This document shows, piece after piece, positions 16,163-25,376 of a stretch of DNA of 64,000 bases. Where the stretch lies: positions 764,036 to 828,035 of the forward strand of contig NZ_LMEC01000001.1 of assembly GCF_001425265.1 (NCBI RefSeq), read 5' to 3'. The notes beneath the pieces were generated by a model. It was not told the DNA's origin and did not search any database. It worked only from the letters and a program-made list of their open reading frames with translations. The position numbers and the translations under genes were made by a program. The stretch's first letter is position 1. The number at the start of each line of letters is the position of its first letter. This stretch comes from Massilia sp. Root418. Its GTDB lineage: Bacteria; Pseudomonadota; Gammaproteobacteria; Burkholderiales; Burkholderiaceae_D.

Positions 16163-17547
16163 CTCAGGCAAGCCGCCGTACCGTATTGAAGGGCGTCCTC
16201 GGCGCCGCCTCGCTGCTGCCGATGCTGACGCCGCGCGCCGGCGCGCAGGCAGCCCACGCTGCGCAGCCCGCCCAGGCAGCGCAGCCGCAGCCGCAGCCGC
16301 TGCCGCCCCATGCCCCCATCCCCAAATCCTGGACCGACCCGAAAACCGGCCGCCGCATCATCCGCGTATCCGAGGAAGACGCATCCGGCGTGCTGTACTT
16401 CTACCGCCACGCCTACACGCCCGAAGGCGACGTGATGGTCATCAAGTCCCCCTCCGGCATCGCCGCCGTGCGCCTGAAGGACTGGCAGTCCTCGCTGCTC
16501 ATCAAGGGCAAGGAGAACGAGCTCCTGTTCATGCTGCGCACCACGCGCGAAGCCGTCTATTCGGTCACCGAGCCTGGCGAAGGCGAAGCCGCCCAGCGCC
16601 CCAAGACCATCTACGCGATCCACGTGGACACGAAGAAGGTGCGCAAGCTGGCGCGCATCCAAGCCGGCGGCATCAACGGCGCCAATGCCGACGACACCCT
16701 GCTGCTCGGCACCGTCTCCTACGGGGCCAAGCCGCTCCAGCCCAAGGACGCCGCCAGCGTGCAGCAATTCGGCCAGGCCGAATACGCCGCCCTCGGCCCG
16801 GACGGCAAGCCGCTCAACTTCGCCAAGGCCAAGGGCGTGCGCATGCTGGAACGCTGGGCAGCGCGCGTGCCGGCCGAGCTGTTCACCATCGACATCAGGA
16901 CCGGCGCGCGCACGGTGCTGTACAAGACCGAAGACTGGATTGGCCACGCGCAGTTTTCGCCCACCGATCCGCAGCTGATCCGCTTCTGCATGGAAGGCCC
17001 GTGGCACCGCGTGGACCGCATCAAGCTGATCAAGGCCGACGGCTCCGGCCTGCGCAGCGCCCACACCCGCACCATGAACATGGAAATCTGGGGTCACGAA
17101 TTCTTCAGCCACGACGGCAAATGGCTGTGGTACGACCTGCAAACCCCGCGCGGCCAGGTGTTCTGGGTAGCGGGCCTGGAGCTGGCCACCGGCAAGCGCG
17201 TGTGGAAACGCGTGGAGCAGAACGACTGGGGCGTGCACTTCAACATCGCCCCGGACAACCGGACCTTCGCCAGCGACGGCGGCGACGCCGACATGGTAGC
17301 CCACGCGCCGGACGGCAAGTGGATCTCGCTGCTGCGGGCGGACACCATCGCCGACGCCGACCTGGCGTCCTACGACGAAAAGCTCATCACCACCGAAAAA
17401 TTCACATCGACGCGGCTGGTCGATATGTCCGCGCACGACTACCGCCTGGAGCCCAACCTGCGCTTCACGCCGGACGGCAAATGGCTGGTGTTCGCGTCGA
17501 ACATGCATGGCGCGAACCACGTCTATGCCGTGGAAGCCGGCGTCTGA
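16159..17547 (+). CDS. Oligogalacturonate lyase, family PL22 (Tat-exported)
   Basis: 462 residues with a twin-arginine signal (SRRTVLKGVLGAASLLPML, ending GAQA) followed by a Gln/Pro/Ala-rich spacer (about 30-60). The seven-bladed propeller is recognisable: DPKTGRRIIRVSEED, SLLIKGKENELLFMLRTT, GHAQFSPTDPQLIRFCMEGPW, WGHEFFSHDGKWLWYD, WGVHFNIAPDN. Histidines at 263, 313 and 360 match the catalytic and metal-binding positions of PL22, which uses Mn2+. Characterised PL22 enzymes are often cytoplasmic, so the Tat signal places this one in the periplasm. It turns digalacturonates into unsaturated monomers; the downstream Kdu-type enzymes are not in this window. Translationally coupled to the GH105 gene. 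Confidence 0.92.
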   Translation: MTQASRRTVLKGVLGAASLLPMLTPRAGAQAAHAAQPAQAAQPQPQPLPPHAPIPKSWTDPKTGRRIIRVSEEDASGVLYFYRHAYTPEGDVMVIKSPSGIAAVRLKDWQSSLLIKGKENELLFMLRTTREAVYSVTEPGEGEAAQRPKTIYAIHVDTKKVRKLARIQAGGINGANADDTLLLGTVSYGAKPLQPKDAASVQQFGQAEYAALGPDGKPLNFAKAKGVRMLERWAARVPAELFTIDIRTGARTVLYKTEDWIGHAQFSPTDPQLIRFCMEGPWHRVDRIKLIKADGSGLRSAHTRTMNMEIWGHEFFSHDGKWLWYDLQTPRGQVFWVAGLELATGKRVWKRVEQNDWGVHFNIAPDNRTFASDGGDADMVAHAPDGKWISLLRADTIADADLASYDEKLITTEKFTSTRLVDMSAHDYRLEPNLRFTPDGKWLVFASNMHGANHVYAVEAGV

Positions 17548-17583
17548 ATCGCAAGTAAAAAAGTTTAAACAAGAGGAGACAAG

Positions 17584-20500
17584 ATGGACCAAGCAATATA
17601 CCCGAGGACCGCCATTCCCCACACCCGCCTGCGCCACATCGCGCTGGGCGTGGTCGCCCTGGTGGGAGCGGTGCAAGTGCAAGCACAAACACAGGCCCAA
17701 ACCCAGCGCGAGAACACAGGCGCCGCACCCGCCGCTGCGGAAAACACCGTGGTCGTCACAGGCTTCCGCGAAAGCCTGAACAATGCGCTCAACATCAAGA
17801 AGAACTCGGACGGCATCATCGACGTGATCAAGGCCGAGGACATCTCCAAATTCCCGGACGCCAACCTGGCCGAATCCATGCAGCGCGTGCCCGGCGTGTC
17901 CGTGGCCCAGGGCGACGGCGGCGAAGGCAAGCAGATCACCGTGCGCGGCCTGAACGCCGGCTTCACGCGCGTGCGCATCAACGGCATCGAGGGCACCACC
18001 GCCACCGGCGCGTCCGACATCAACGGCAGCACCAACCGCGGCCGCGCCTTCGACTTCAGCGTCTTCGCGGCGGAGCTGTTCAACAGCCTGGCCGTGCGCA
18101 AGACCTCCGAAGCGGGCGTGGAAGAAGGTTCGCTGGGCGCCACCGTGGACCTGCGCACCGCGCGCCCCTTCGACTTCAAGGTCGAAACCGCCAGCATCGG
18201 CGGCCAGGGCCTGTACAACACCGTCTCGAAGAAGACCCAGCCCCGCCTCACCGCCCTGTACTCGAACCGCTGGGAGACCCCTATCGGCAAGGTGGGCGCC
18301 CTGGTGGCCCTGGCCTACGCCAAGCGCAGCGCCATCGAGGAAGGCTACGAAGCGGTGGACATCGTGGCAGGCTCCGTCAACGGCGGCTTCTGCTCGCCCA
18401 TCGGCGCGGCCGCGCAATACCCGCTCAGCAACCCGGCCAAGGGCATCGATGCGCAGAACTGCGGCGTCGGCGTGCCGCGCTCGGGCAACCTGGCCGTGTA
18501 CAACGACATCATGAACCGCAAGGACGATTTCGGCGGCACCGTGGCCAGCCCGCCCGGCAGCTCGGGCGCCTTCCACCCACGCATTCCGCGCTACCGCCGC
18601 TCGCAGACCGAATACGACCGCACCGGCCTGACCGGCACCTTGCAATGGCGCCCGGACCGCGCCACCGAACTGAATCTGGACCTGATGGGCGGCCGCTATA
18701 GCAACAAGCGCTACGACAACTATATCCAGGCCATCTCCTTCGGCCGCGACATGACGGAAAACGGCAAGGGCCAGACCTCCATCGTGGATGCGAAATTCGA
18801 CGACAAGGGCAGCTGGACCTACGGCAAATTCAACGGCGTGGACATCCGCAGCGAAGGCCTGGTGGACGAATACACCACGCTGTTCAAGCAGGGCGTGCTG
18901 TCGGCCAAGCGCGACGTGACGGACAAGCTCACCGTGGACCTGATGCTGGGCGTGTCCGACTCCCGCCTGAGCAACCCGCACCGCGCCACGGTGCAGATCG
19001 ATGCCCCCAACGTGAACGGCTTCACCTGGGACTTCTCCAAAGGCGGCGTGCCGGCCCTGGGCTTCGGCATGGACATCACGAACCCGAACAACTTCTCCTT
19101 CGGCCCGCAGGAAGCGAACGGCACGGTGCACGGCAACTTCGTCGGCCGCTACCTGCGCACCTCCAACCGGCTCAAGACCAACTCCCTCAACGCCAGCTAC
19201 GAGCTGACCGACAACCTCACCATCCGCACCGGCCTGTCCGCGCGCCGGAACAGCTGGTTCAACTACGAAGTCGCCTCCGGCGGCATTCCGACCCAGGGCC
19301 TGCCGGCCGGCGTGTCGCTGGCCAGCCTCACGCGCCAGCTCTCCGGCTTCGGCAGCGGCCTGGGAAGCGGCGTGCCCTCGTCGTGGGCGGCGGTGGACAT
19401 GGACAAGTTCCAGTCCGTCTACAACACCGAGTGCCACTGCTCGGCCGTGCCGCTGTCCGAATATGTGCTGGCCAACCAGGTGAAGCGCCAGGTGGACGAG
19501 AAAATCGATGCGCTCTACCTGTCGGGCGACTTCAAGGTCAACGCCTGGGGCCTGCCGCTGCGCGGCAACCTGGGCGTGCGCGCCGCCGACACCTCCACCA
19601 CCGCCATGCAGCTGATCAAGGACCCCGCCGGCCAGCTGGTGCCGCGCGTGGTGGAGCACAGCTACCGCGACTGGCTGCCGGCCTTTAACATCACGGCCAC
19701 GCTGCCGAAAGACCTGCTGGTGCGCTTCTCGGCCGGCAAGACCCTGTCGCGCGCCGAATATGTAGACCTGGCGCCTTCAGCCTCGATCAACCTCACCGGC
19801 CAGTCGGTCTCGATCGGCAACCCCTCCCTCGATCCGATCCGCGCCAACACCTTCGACCTGCAGGCCGAGTGGTACTACGCGAAGAATGCGATGATTTCGG
19901 TGGGCGCCTTCCACAAGAACATCAAGACCTTCATCCAGCGCACCAATGAGCTGATGACGTATGCGGAGACCGGCCTGTCCAATTCCTACCTCACGGCCAC
20001 GGGCTGCTCCATCACCGGCGGCCAGCCGGCCTGCCAGATCCAGCCCAATACGCAGGTCAGCGTGAGCCAGATGGTCAACACCAAGGGCGGCCCGCTGGAC
20101 GGCCTGGAAGTGAACTGGCAGGTGCCGTTCACCTTCCTGCCCGGCGCCTGGAGCAATTTCGGCGCGCTGGCCAACTACACCAAGGTCAAATCGAAGATCA
20201 CCTACATCACCCGGGTGGACAATCCGCGCACGCCGGCCAACGAGCAGCTGACCGAGGAAGCCAACTTCATCGGTCTGTCGCCGAACGCCTACAACCTGAC
20301 GGTGTACTACGAGGACAAGAAGTTCAGCGCGCGCGTGTCGGCCACGCACCGCTCCAGCTTCATCCGCGACGTGCTGCGCAACGCCAACGGCAGCGACCAT
20401 TCCTTCGCCGATCCGTCCACCAAGGTGGGGCTGTCGATGTCGTACAACGTCACGCCGCAGCTGCGCGTGTCGTTCGAGGCGCAGAACCTGACCGACGAGC

Positions 20501-20595
20501 CGCTGCGCTACGGCAAGGACACCGAGCGCGACGACACGCTGCTGTACGGTAAATCGGGCCGTTCCTACGTGCTGGGAGCGAACTACAAGTTCTGA
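17584..20595 (+). CDS. TonB-dependent receptor (second pectin-locus receptor, no STN domain)
   Basis: 1003 residues. GAGGAG precedes the ATG with six to seven bases between. Signal peptide to about residue 34 (VVALVGAVQVQAQ), followed by a QTQAQTQ repeat, a TonB-box-like VVVTGFRESL (about 56-65), the plug (DISKFPDANLAESMQRVPGVSVAQGDGGEGKQITVRGL) and a barrel ending YVLGANYKF, with the usual C-terminal Phe. This is the FADANLAE-type sugar receptor common in Xanthomonas and Caulobacter. It lacks a signalling domain, so it should be purely a transporter. It follows the PL22 gene by 36 bases and closes the operon, ahead of a strong terminator. Confidence 0.93.
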   Translation: MDQAIYPRTAIPHTRLRHIALGVVALVGAVQVQAQTQAQTQRENTGAAPAAAENTVVVTGFRESLNNALNIKKNSDGIIDVIKAEDISKFPDANLAESMQRVPGVSVAQGDGGEGKQITVRGLNAGFTRVRINGIEGTTATGASDINGSTNRGRAFDFSVFAAELFNSLAVRKTSEAGVEEGSLGATVDLRTARPFDFKVETASIGGQGLYNTVSKKTQPRLTALYSNRWETPIGKVGALVALAYAKRSAIEEGYEAVDIVAGSVNGGFCSPIGAAAQYPLSNPAKGIDAQNCGVGVPRSGNLAVYNDIMNRKDDFGGTVASPPGSSGAFHPRIPRYRRSQTEYDRTGLTGTLQWRPDRATELNLDLMGGRYSNKRYDNYIQAISFGRDMTENGKGQTSIVDAKFDDKGSWTYGKFNGVDIRSEGLVDEYTTLFKQGVLSAKRDVTDKLTVDLMLGVSDSRLSNPHRATVQIDAPNVNGFTWDFSKGGVPALGFGMDITNPNNFSFGPQEANGTVHGNFVGRYLRTSNRLKTNSLNASYELTDNLTIRTGLSARRNSWFNYEVASGGIPTQGLPAGVSLASLTRQLSGFGSGLGSGVPSSWAAVDMDKFQSVYNTECHCSAVPLSEYVLANQVKRQVDEKIDALYLSGDFKVNAWGLPLRGNLGVRAADTSTTAMQLIKDPAGQLVPRVVEHSYRDWLPAFNITATLPKDLLVRFSAGKTLSRAEYVDLAPSASINLTGQSVSIGNPSLDPIRANTFDLQAEWYYAKNAMISVGAFHKNIKTFIQRTNELMTYAETGLSNSYLTATGCSITGGQPACQIQPNTQVSVSQMVNTKGGPLDGLEVNWQVPFTFLPGAWSNFGALANYTKVKSKITYITRVDNPRTPANEQLTEEANFIGLSPNAYNLTVYYEDKKFSARVSATHRSSFIRDVLRNANGSDHSFADPSTKVGLSMSYNVTPQLRVSFEAQNLTDEPLRYGKDTERDDTLLYGKSGRSYVLGANYKF

Positions 20596-20654
20596 CGCGC
20601 GCCGTCAGCCGCAGCTATCCTTCCCTCCGCGCCGGGCCTGTCCCGGCGTTCTTG

Positions 20655-20683
20655 GACGCGGGCCATTGCCCGCGTCTTTTTTT
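20655..20683 (+). terminator. Rho-independent terminator after the pectin operon
   Basis: Perfect 9-bp stem GACGCGGGC/GCCCGCGTC with a 4-base loop (CATT) followed by seven T residues. It lies 60 bases after the second receptor's stop and ends the rightward pectin operon. The T tract runs into the 3' end of the leftward gene beyond it. Confidence 0.92.
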
Positions 20684-21412
20684 ACGCCTTCCTGGACAGG
20701 TCACGCACTTTCTTGTTCTTCGCGCCGAACACCGGGTCCCACGCCGTCAGGCCCAGGCTCATCGCCAGCGCGTACACGGTATCGACATCATCTTCGCTCC
20801 ATTCGCCGCCGCCGCGCTTGACGATGTGCTTGTGCTGCGGAGGGAGCGTCTGGTCGCGGTGGGTGCCGATGTGGCGCGGGTCGGCTTGCGTCAGCTCGTA
20901 GGAACCGGCGAATTCCGCGTAGATGGCAGTGGCCAGCTTCTGGATCCCGCCGCTGGCGCCGCCCACCGTCATATTCGTTTCCAGGGACAGCACGCGGCCG
21001 CCCATCACCGTCATCGACTGCAGCTTGGCCGACTGCTTGCCATCGTCAATCTGCTTGTGGTTCACGGAACTGCGGGGGTTCCACAGCATGGTCACATCGG
21101 GCTTGGCCATGGGCTCGGCCGTCAGCTGCTGGAGGATGCCGTTGTTCAGGTGCGGCCCGCGGCGCGTATTTCGGCTCCCTGCTCGGCACGCTCAACCACC
21201 TGCTGGTGGCCGCACATGTTGAGGTCCACCCACCACAGGGTGCGTTTCTTGTCGCCCTCGATGTCGAGCTCCTCCACGCCTTCCACCACCGTGGTCTGGA
21301 TGGTGTTGTACTGCTGATTGGCCAGTTTGATGTAGGCCTCTTTCCCCTCGATGACGTAGGAGATGCTGTTGTCGGCCATGATTGCCAGCAGCTGTTCTTT
21401 GTTCTTGTTCAC
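20682..21412 (-). pseudogene. Hypothetical gene interrupted by a frameshift
   Basis: Two same-strand reading frames look like halves of one protein of about 243 residues. The first starts at a GTG (21412) behind CCGGAG and reads NKNKEQLLAIMADNSISYV...VERAEQGAEIRAAG before a TGA at 21146-21148. The second resumes one frame over as PHLNNGILQQLTAEPMAKPD and runs to DLSRKA at 20682. One extra C in the GGGCCGC run near 21155 would join them. No domain recognised; the C-terminal half is rich in Lys, Gly and Thr and has a WSEDDVDTVYALAMSLGL helix. It lies downstream of the helicase gene on the same strand, 110 bases away. Either a sequencing error or a broken gene. Confidence 0.6.
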
Positions 21413-21521
21413 GCGTCGTGCTCCGGTATTGTTCTGATAAGATTTCCGATACCGGGGCCTGCGTCCCGGTACGATGCCATCTTCCAATCTTTCTGAACAA
21501 TGTGCAAGACAAGGTGTGGCC

Positions 21522-24251
21522 CTACAACCTCGCCTCGGCGCCTGCCCATTGCGCCAGGAAGTCCCCTACCCGCTCTTCGATGCGGCTCTCGACGGTTCGC
21601 AGCCGAAGCAAGGGGATCCCGCACTTTTGCAGGATGCCGTCTTTCAGCGCATCCCGTTCCGCCTGCCTTGTCACGCTGTGCGTTCCGCCGTCCACCTCGA
21701 TCACGCCCACCGGCGTCTTCCCCACCGTGAGGTAAAGGACAAAATCGCAGCTGGCGCGGTTGTCCATGAATTCAATCTCGCGCGCCGTCAACGCCACGCT
21801 GGCCGGCGATACCAGCTGGATCAGCGCGACCTGGGTGTGGAAGTGCATTGCCCCGTGCGCCCCGCCGGCCAAGGCGTCGCGCAGTATCCGGGCCACGATC
21901 TGCTCGGACTTGAACTGCGAATCGCCTGGATTCAGCCTCGCGTTCAGCCGTTCCAGCGATTGGTCGTACTCCTTGTAGAGCAGGTCGAACGCCGACACGA
22001 CAGGGGCGCGGTGAATCTGGCTGTCCTCCGCGTAGTACTCGATGTGGCGCACCAGCGCGGCAATGTGGCCATTGTTGGCGGCAAACACCTCGTCCCCCGT
22101 CACCAGGGTGAACTTGTCCTTCGCCCGCGATACCGCCACGTTGACCAGGTGCGGATCGTCCACAAAGGCCAGGCTGCGCTGGCTGCCGCGCGATTTGTCC
22201 AGCACCGTGGAAAACACGATCTCCCTGCATTCCCGGCCCTGGAACTTGTGTACGGTCTCCTTGACGAAATCCGCCGGCAAATGGGTCCGGGACAGCGCGA
22301 CCTGCGCATTGTAGGGAGCGATGAAGCCCCTGTCACTGCTCTTGTCGACGTCCTGATCCCAGTCCGACTCGCCGTCCCATTTGAGCGTTTCGAGCAGCGA
22401 ATCGAGCTCGCGCAGGTTGGCGTTCCGGCGGGTGTGGTTTCCCTTGGCGGTGACGACAAGTTTCAAGGGCTGTTCGCCACTGTCGCGCGTCATGGGCAGC
22501 AGCTGATTGCCGTAAAACTGCTGGTTGCAGAACTGGATGATCCTTGGATGGCAGCGGTAGTGCTCCTTCAGCAGCGTGGCCGGCACCGGCTCGCGGAAGG
22601 CGCGCAGGCAGGAGTCGAGCAGGCTGTATTTGTCGCAGTCGTAGCATTCAGCGGGGGCGGCGATGCCCAGCTTGGCGGGAATGTGCGGCAGCTGTTTCCT
22701 GTCGCCGACCACGATCAGGTTCCTGGCGCAGCCCAGCGCGAGTATGCCCGGGACCAGATCCTGCTGCGACGCCTCGTCGATGATGACATAGTCCAGGATG
22801 GCGCCGGGCGCGATGGAGTTGACGATGGAGTGCGTACTGCTGCCGATGACCGGGAAGCGCTTGACGAAGGCGTCGAAATCGCCTTGATACGTCTGCTCTG
22901 TAAACGCCTGGTCCGGGCCTGCATGCGAATGCAGATGCTGCTTCAGGCGCGCCATCGACCCGGCGGTCAGCGCCTCCTGCAACGCCTTGAAGCTGCCCTG
23001 CTCCAGCGCCTGCCGGCAAGACGCCAGGGCCAGCTGTTTCTCCTGCAGCGCCTTTTCATAGAAATGAAGCTGCAAGGCGTAGGTCATCGCCTTGCGCCTT
23101 TCACCATCGCCGAAGGGCTTCATCCGCACGATGCCGAACCTGAACAACAGCTCGATCCGGTCCTTGAGGCGGATACGATTTCCCGCCAGACGGGACAGAT
23201 AGGCCATCAAGTCCGTTGCTTGTCGCGGCGACAGTCCGTATTTTTCCACCGGAACCGGTTCCACCGCCACATTGTCACGCTGCCACTGGCGCAGATAGCG
23301 CTGCTCGATGCCGAGTTCATCGATCTCGGCCTGCAGCCGCGCCTCCGTCTCCTGGGCATGCAGCAGCAGCTTCAACTGCCGCAAGCCAGCCTGCACCTCA
23401 TCCATGGAGGGCGCCGGCGCTGGCGCCTCCGCGGGCCCCTCCGCGGGCCCAACAGGCAGCGCATCGAAGAAGCCGGTCCGGTTCTGTTTGCTGCCCAGCC
23501 TGGCCACCATATGGTCCAGTCCCGCCTTCGCCAGCTTTTCGTAGACGTTCTCCACCGCAGGATTGTTGTTGGACAGGATGGCGACAGTGTTTCCGCGCAA
23601 AACGATATTGGCGATGATGTTCAAGATCGTTTGCGTCTTGCCGGTGCCGGGAGGCCCCTCGATCACGCTGACCTGTGCGCTGAAGGCTTGCTCCACCGCC
23701 TTCAGCTGGCTCTGGTTGACGCCAAACGGATAAATGCAGTCGTGCGCAGGCTGCCGCGCCCGCTGCGCGCCGGTGCAATAGGCGTGCAGCGCGGTATGCG
23801 CGAGTGCCGGCAGCTTGCCCAGCTGCGCCAGCACGTTTTCATGCATCGGTTTGTCCTGCTCGGCCGCGCTGGCCAGGCGCGCCTGGGCGACGTCGCGGAA
23901 ATAGCTGAAGACCGCTCCCTGCTTGATATCCGTCTCGGGGCTGAACACCAGATCGGCGGCGTTCATGACGTAGGCCTTGGAACTGCCACGGTAATGAATG
24001 ACCGCGTGCTTTTTGCCGTAGATCACCGCCCTGTCGACCGCGCTGAACACGGCGCTGCCCCGCCTGGACAGCAGCGCTCCCTCCACAACGTCGGTCGGTT
24101 CAACCCGGCAGTCGCCGAGCGGGCTATGAAAGGATTTACCGGACGGGAAATAGCAAGTGAGCCGCAACTCTTCCCGTTTGGTGCACCACCAGATTTTCCA
24201 GTCGCTGATTTGCCTGGTCTTGTCCTGCCCGTTTACATAGATCGAAGCCAT
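21522..24251 (-). CDS. Superfamily 1 helicase with C-terminal DUF2726 nuclease-like domain
   Basis: 909 residues. SF1 (UPF1-like) motifs in order: Walker A GPPGTGKT (199-206), Walker B DYVIIDEAS (487-495), motif III VVGDRKQLP (514-522), motif IV around FIAPYN (643-648), motif V TVHKFQGRE (666-674) and motif VI NVAVSRAKDKF (704-714). A helical insert (about 285-465) separates motifs I and II. Residues about 775-905 match DUF2726: CDFVLY, then IEVDGGTH, consistent with a PD-(D/E)xK nuclease core (Asp836, Glu852). The N-terminal 170 residues are unrecognised. Helicase-plus-DUF2726 proteins occur in bacterial genomes as stand-alone genes, and some groups are suspected of phage defence; here that is only inference. 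Confidence 0.88.
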   Translation of the reverse strand: MASIYVNGQDKTRQISDWKIWWCTKREELRLTCYFPSGKSFHSPLGDCRVEPTDVVEGALLSRRGSAVFSAVDRAVIYGKKHAVIHYRGSSKAYVMNAADLVFSPETDIKQGAVFSYFRDVAQARLASAAEQDKPMHENVLAQLGKLPALAHTALHAYCTGAQRARQPAHDCIYPFGVNQSQLKAVEQAFSAQVSVIEGPPGTGKTQTILNIIANIVLRGNTVAILSNNNPAVENVYEKLAKAGLDHMVARLGSKQNRTGFFDALPVGPAEGPAEAPAPAPSMDEVQAGLRQLKLLLHAQETEARLQAEIDELGIEQRYLRQWQRDNVAVEPVPVEKYGLSPRQATDLMAYLSRLAGNRIRLKDRIELLFRFGIVRMKPFGDGERRKAMTYALQLHFYEKALQEKQLALASCRQALEQGSFKALQEALTAGSMARLKQHLHSHAGPDQAFTEQTYQGDFDAFVKRFPVIGSSTHSIVNSIAPGAILDYVIIDEASQQDLVPGILALGCARNLIVVGDRKQLPHIPAKLGIAAPAECYDCDKYSLLDSCLRAFREPVPATLLKEHYRCHPRIIQFCNQQFYGNQLLPMTRDSGEQPLKLVVTAKGNHTRRNANLRELDSLLETLKWDGESDWDQDVDKSSDRGFIAPYNAQVALSRTHLPADFVKETVHKFQGRECREIVFSTVLDKSRGSQRSLAFVDDPHLVNVAVSRAKDKFTLVTGDEVFAANNGHIAALVRHIEYYAEDSQIHRAPVVSAFDLLYKEYDQSLERLNARLNPGDSQFKSEQIVARILRDALAGGAHGAMHFHTQVALIQLVSPASVALTAREIEFMDNRASCDFVLYLTVGKTPVGVIEVDGGTHSVTRQAERDALKDGILQKCGIPLLRLRTVESRIEERVGDFLAQWAGAEARL

Positions 24252-24371
24252 ATGCCGCGCATGTTAGCATCCGCGCCCACGCCGAAAATGCGCACTTTCT
24301 CACAGGCGGATGCAATGCCCGCGCAAGGCGGCAGTACAATCGCAGTCTTTCCACCGTCCCTCGTTCCCGAC

Positions 24372-24734
24372 ATGCCAGCCATTACCGATTTCAGCGCCCA
24401 GGCGCCGCTGCCCGAATACGATCATCCGCGCGAAGAGCGCCGCCTGGACGGCAACCCGACGCGCACCACCTGGAACCATTTCACCAGCGCAAGCGGCGAG
24501 ATGGCGGCGGGAATATGGGCGTGCGAAGTGGGCAGCTGGCGCATCGCCTTCGCCGAGGGCAAGGACGAGTTCTTTTTCGTCACCGAGGGCCGCTGCCGCC
24601 TGGTCGACGAGAGCGGCCATGCCGTCGAGGCAGGCCCCGGCTCGGCGCTGGTGATACCGGCCGGCTTCCGGGGCGTGTTCGAGGTGGTCGAGCCCATCAG
24701 GAAGCACTACGTGATCGTTGAACGCAAGGCTTGA
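24372..24734 (+). CDS. Cupin domain-containing protein
   Basis: 120 residues from the ATG at 24372. A small beta-barrel of the Cupin_3 type: SGEMAAGIWACEVGSWRIAFAEGKDEFFFVTEGRCRLVDESGHAVEAGPGSALVIPAGFRGVFEVVEPIRKHYVIVE. The two cupin motifs (E-x-F-F-x2-T-E-G and P-A-G-F-x-G) are present but lack the histidines that usually bind metal, as is common in this subgroup. An alternative in-frame ATG lies at about 24315. It is divergent from the helicase gene. Function unknown. Confidence 0.75.
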   Translation: MPAITDFSAQAPLPEYDHPREERRLDGNPTRTTWNHFTSASGEMAAGIWACEVGSWRIAFAEGKDEFFFVTEGRCRLVDESGHAVEAGPGSALVIPAGFRGVFEVVEPIRKHYVIVERKA

Positions 24735-24751
24735 CCGCGCCTTGCTGGGGG

Positions 24752-25006
24752 TTACCCGGGCGTCGCCTCCGCCTGGAGGCGCCCGATGGCCTGTTCCAGG
24801 CGCAGCGCATCGTCTTTCCGCTGCTGCCCGCGTGTGATGCGCTCCCACAGCGCGAACGCACCGCTGAGCGAATTCGCCAGCAAGCGCGCCTCCCCGGGCT
24901 TGCCCTGGGTACGGTAGTCGCGGACCAGGCTGGCCGTGAATTCAATGTGCTCGTTCAGGCTGCGCGTGACGTCGTCATAGGTAAAAGATGGATTCAGGTC
25001 GAGCAT
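24752..25006 (-). CDS. Small hypothetical protein
   Basis: 84 residues from the ATG at 25006, chosen because a full AGGAGG lies seven bases upstream. Sequence is helical and charged (MLDLNPSFTYDDVTRSLNEH, EFTASLVRDYRTQGKPGEARLLANSLSGAFALWERI). No signal peptide or known domain. Its stop faces the cupin gene's stop across 17 bases. Directly downstream of the DUF3606 gene, with which it may be co-transcribed. Confidence 0.65.
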   Translation of the reverse strand: MLDLNPSFTYDDVTRSLNEHIEFTASLVRDYRTQGKPGEARLLANSLSGAFALWERITRGQQRKDDALRLEQAIGRLQAEATPG

Positions 25007-25060
25007 GACGATTTCCTCCTGCAACGTTTCCCGCCCGAGGCGCGCCGGGCGGCCGGCGCC

Positions 25061-25237
25061 TCAGATGCCCAGGTATTTTTTCACGGCGCTCACCGCGGGG
25101 CCCACGGCTTGCACCGCCTGCTGCAGGCGCGCCTTGTCCACGCCCAGCTCCCTGGTCCAGTAAGCCACTTCCCAGTCCTCCTGCACATTGATGCGGGTGC
25201 GGTCCTGCGGGCCGCGGTCTTTCAAGCTGTCAGACAT
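25061..25237 (-). CDS. DUF3606 domain-containing small protein
   Basis: 58 residues: MSDSLKDRGPQDRTRINVQE, then DWEVAYWTRELGVDKARLQQ and AVQAVGPAVSAVKKYLGI. The GPQDRxRINVxExxEVxYWT pattern and the VGxxxxAVxxYL end are the DUF3606 signature. AGGGGGA precedes the ATG. DUF3606 proteins are small, helical and common in soil and plant-associated Proteobacteria, with no established function. It is short and easily missed by gene callers. The small gene at 24752-25006 follows 54 bases downstream on the same strand. Confidence 0.85.
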   Translation of the reverse strand: MSDSLKDRGPQDRTRINVQEDWEVAYWTRELGVDKARLQQAVQAVGPAVSAVKKYLGI

Positions 25238-25376
25238 AATCGTCCCCCTGATTGCATAACTTACTGGTCACTATAGCGATACCTGCGCGCAGGCATACGC
25301 ACATTAGCCGTGAGAAATTCGTGCAATGCGGCAGGCCGCCCGCAGGCGGCCTGGCTGGGTCCGGATGCCGAGGGGC

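Noticed and set aside
16117..19659. An 1180-codon open frame on the minus strand opposite PL22 and the second receptor
   Set aside because: Same reasons: it is antisense to two confidently identified genes and has shadow-like composition.
21474..24371. Long plus-strand open frame opposite the helicase, continuous with the cupin gene
   Set aside because: Only the last 120 codons encode a recognisable protein (the cupin); the rest is antisense to helicase motifs.
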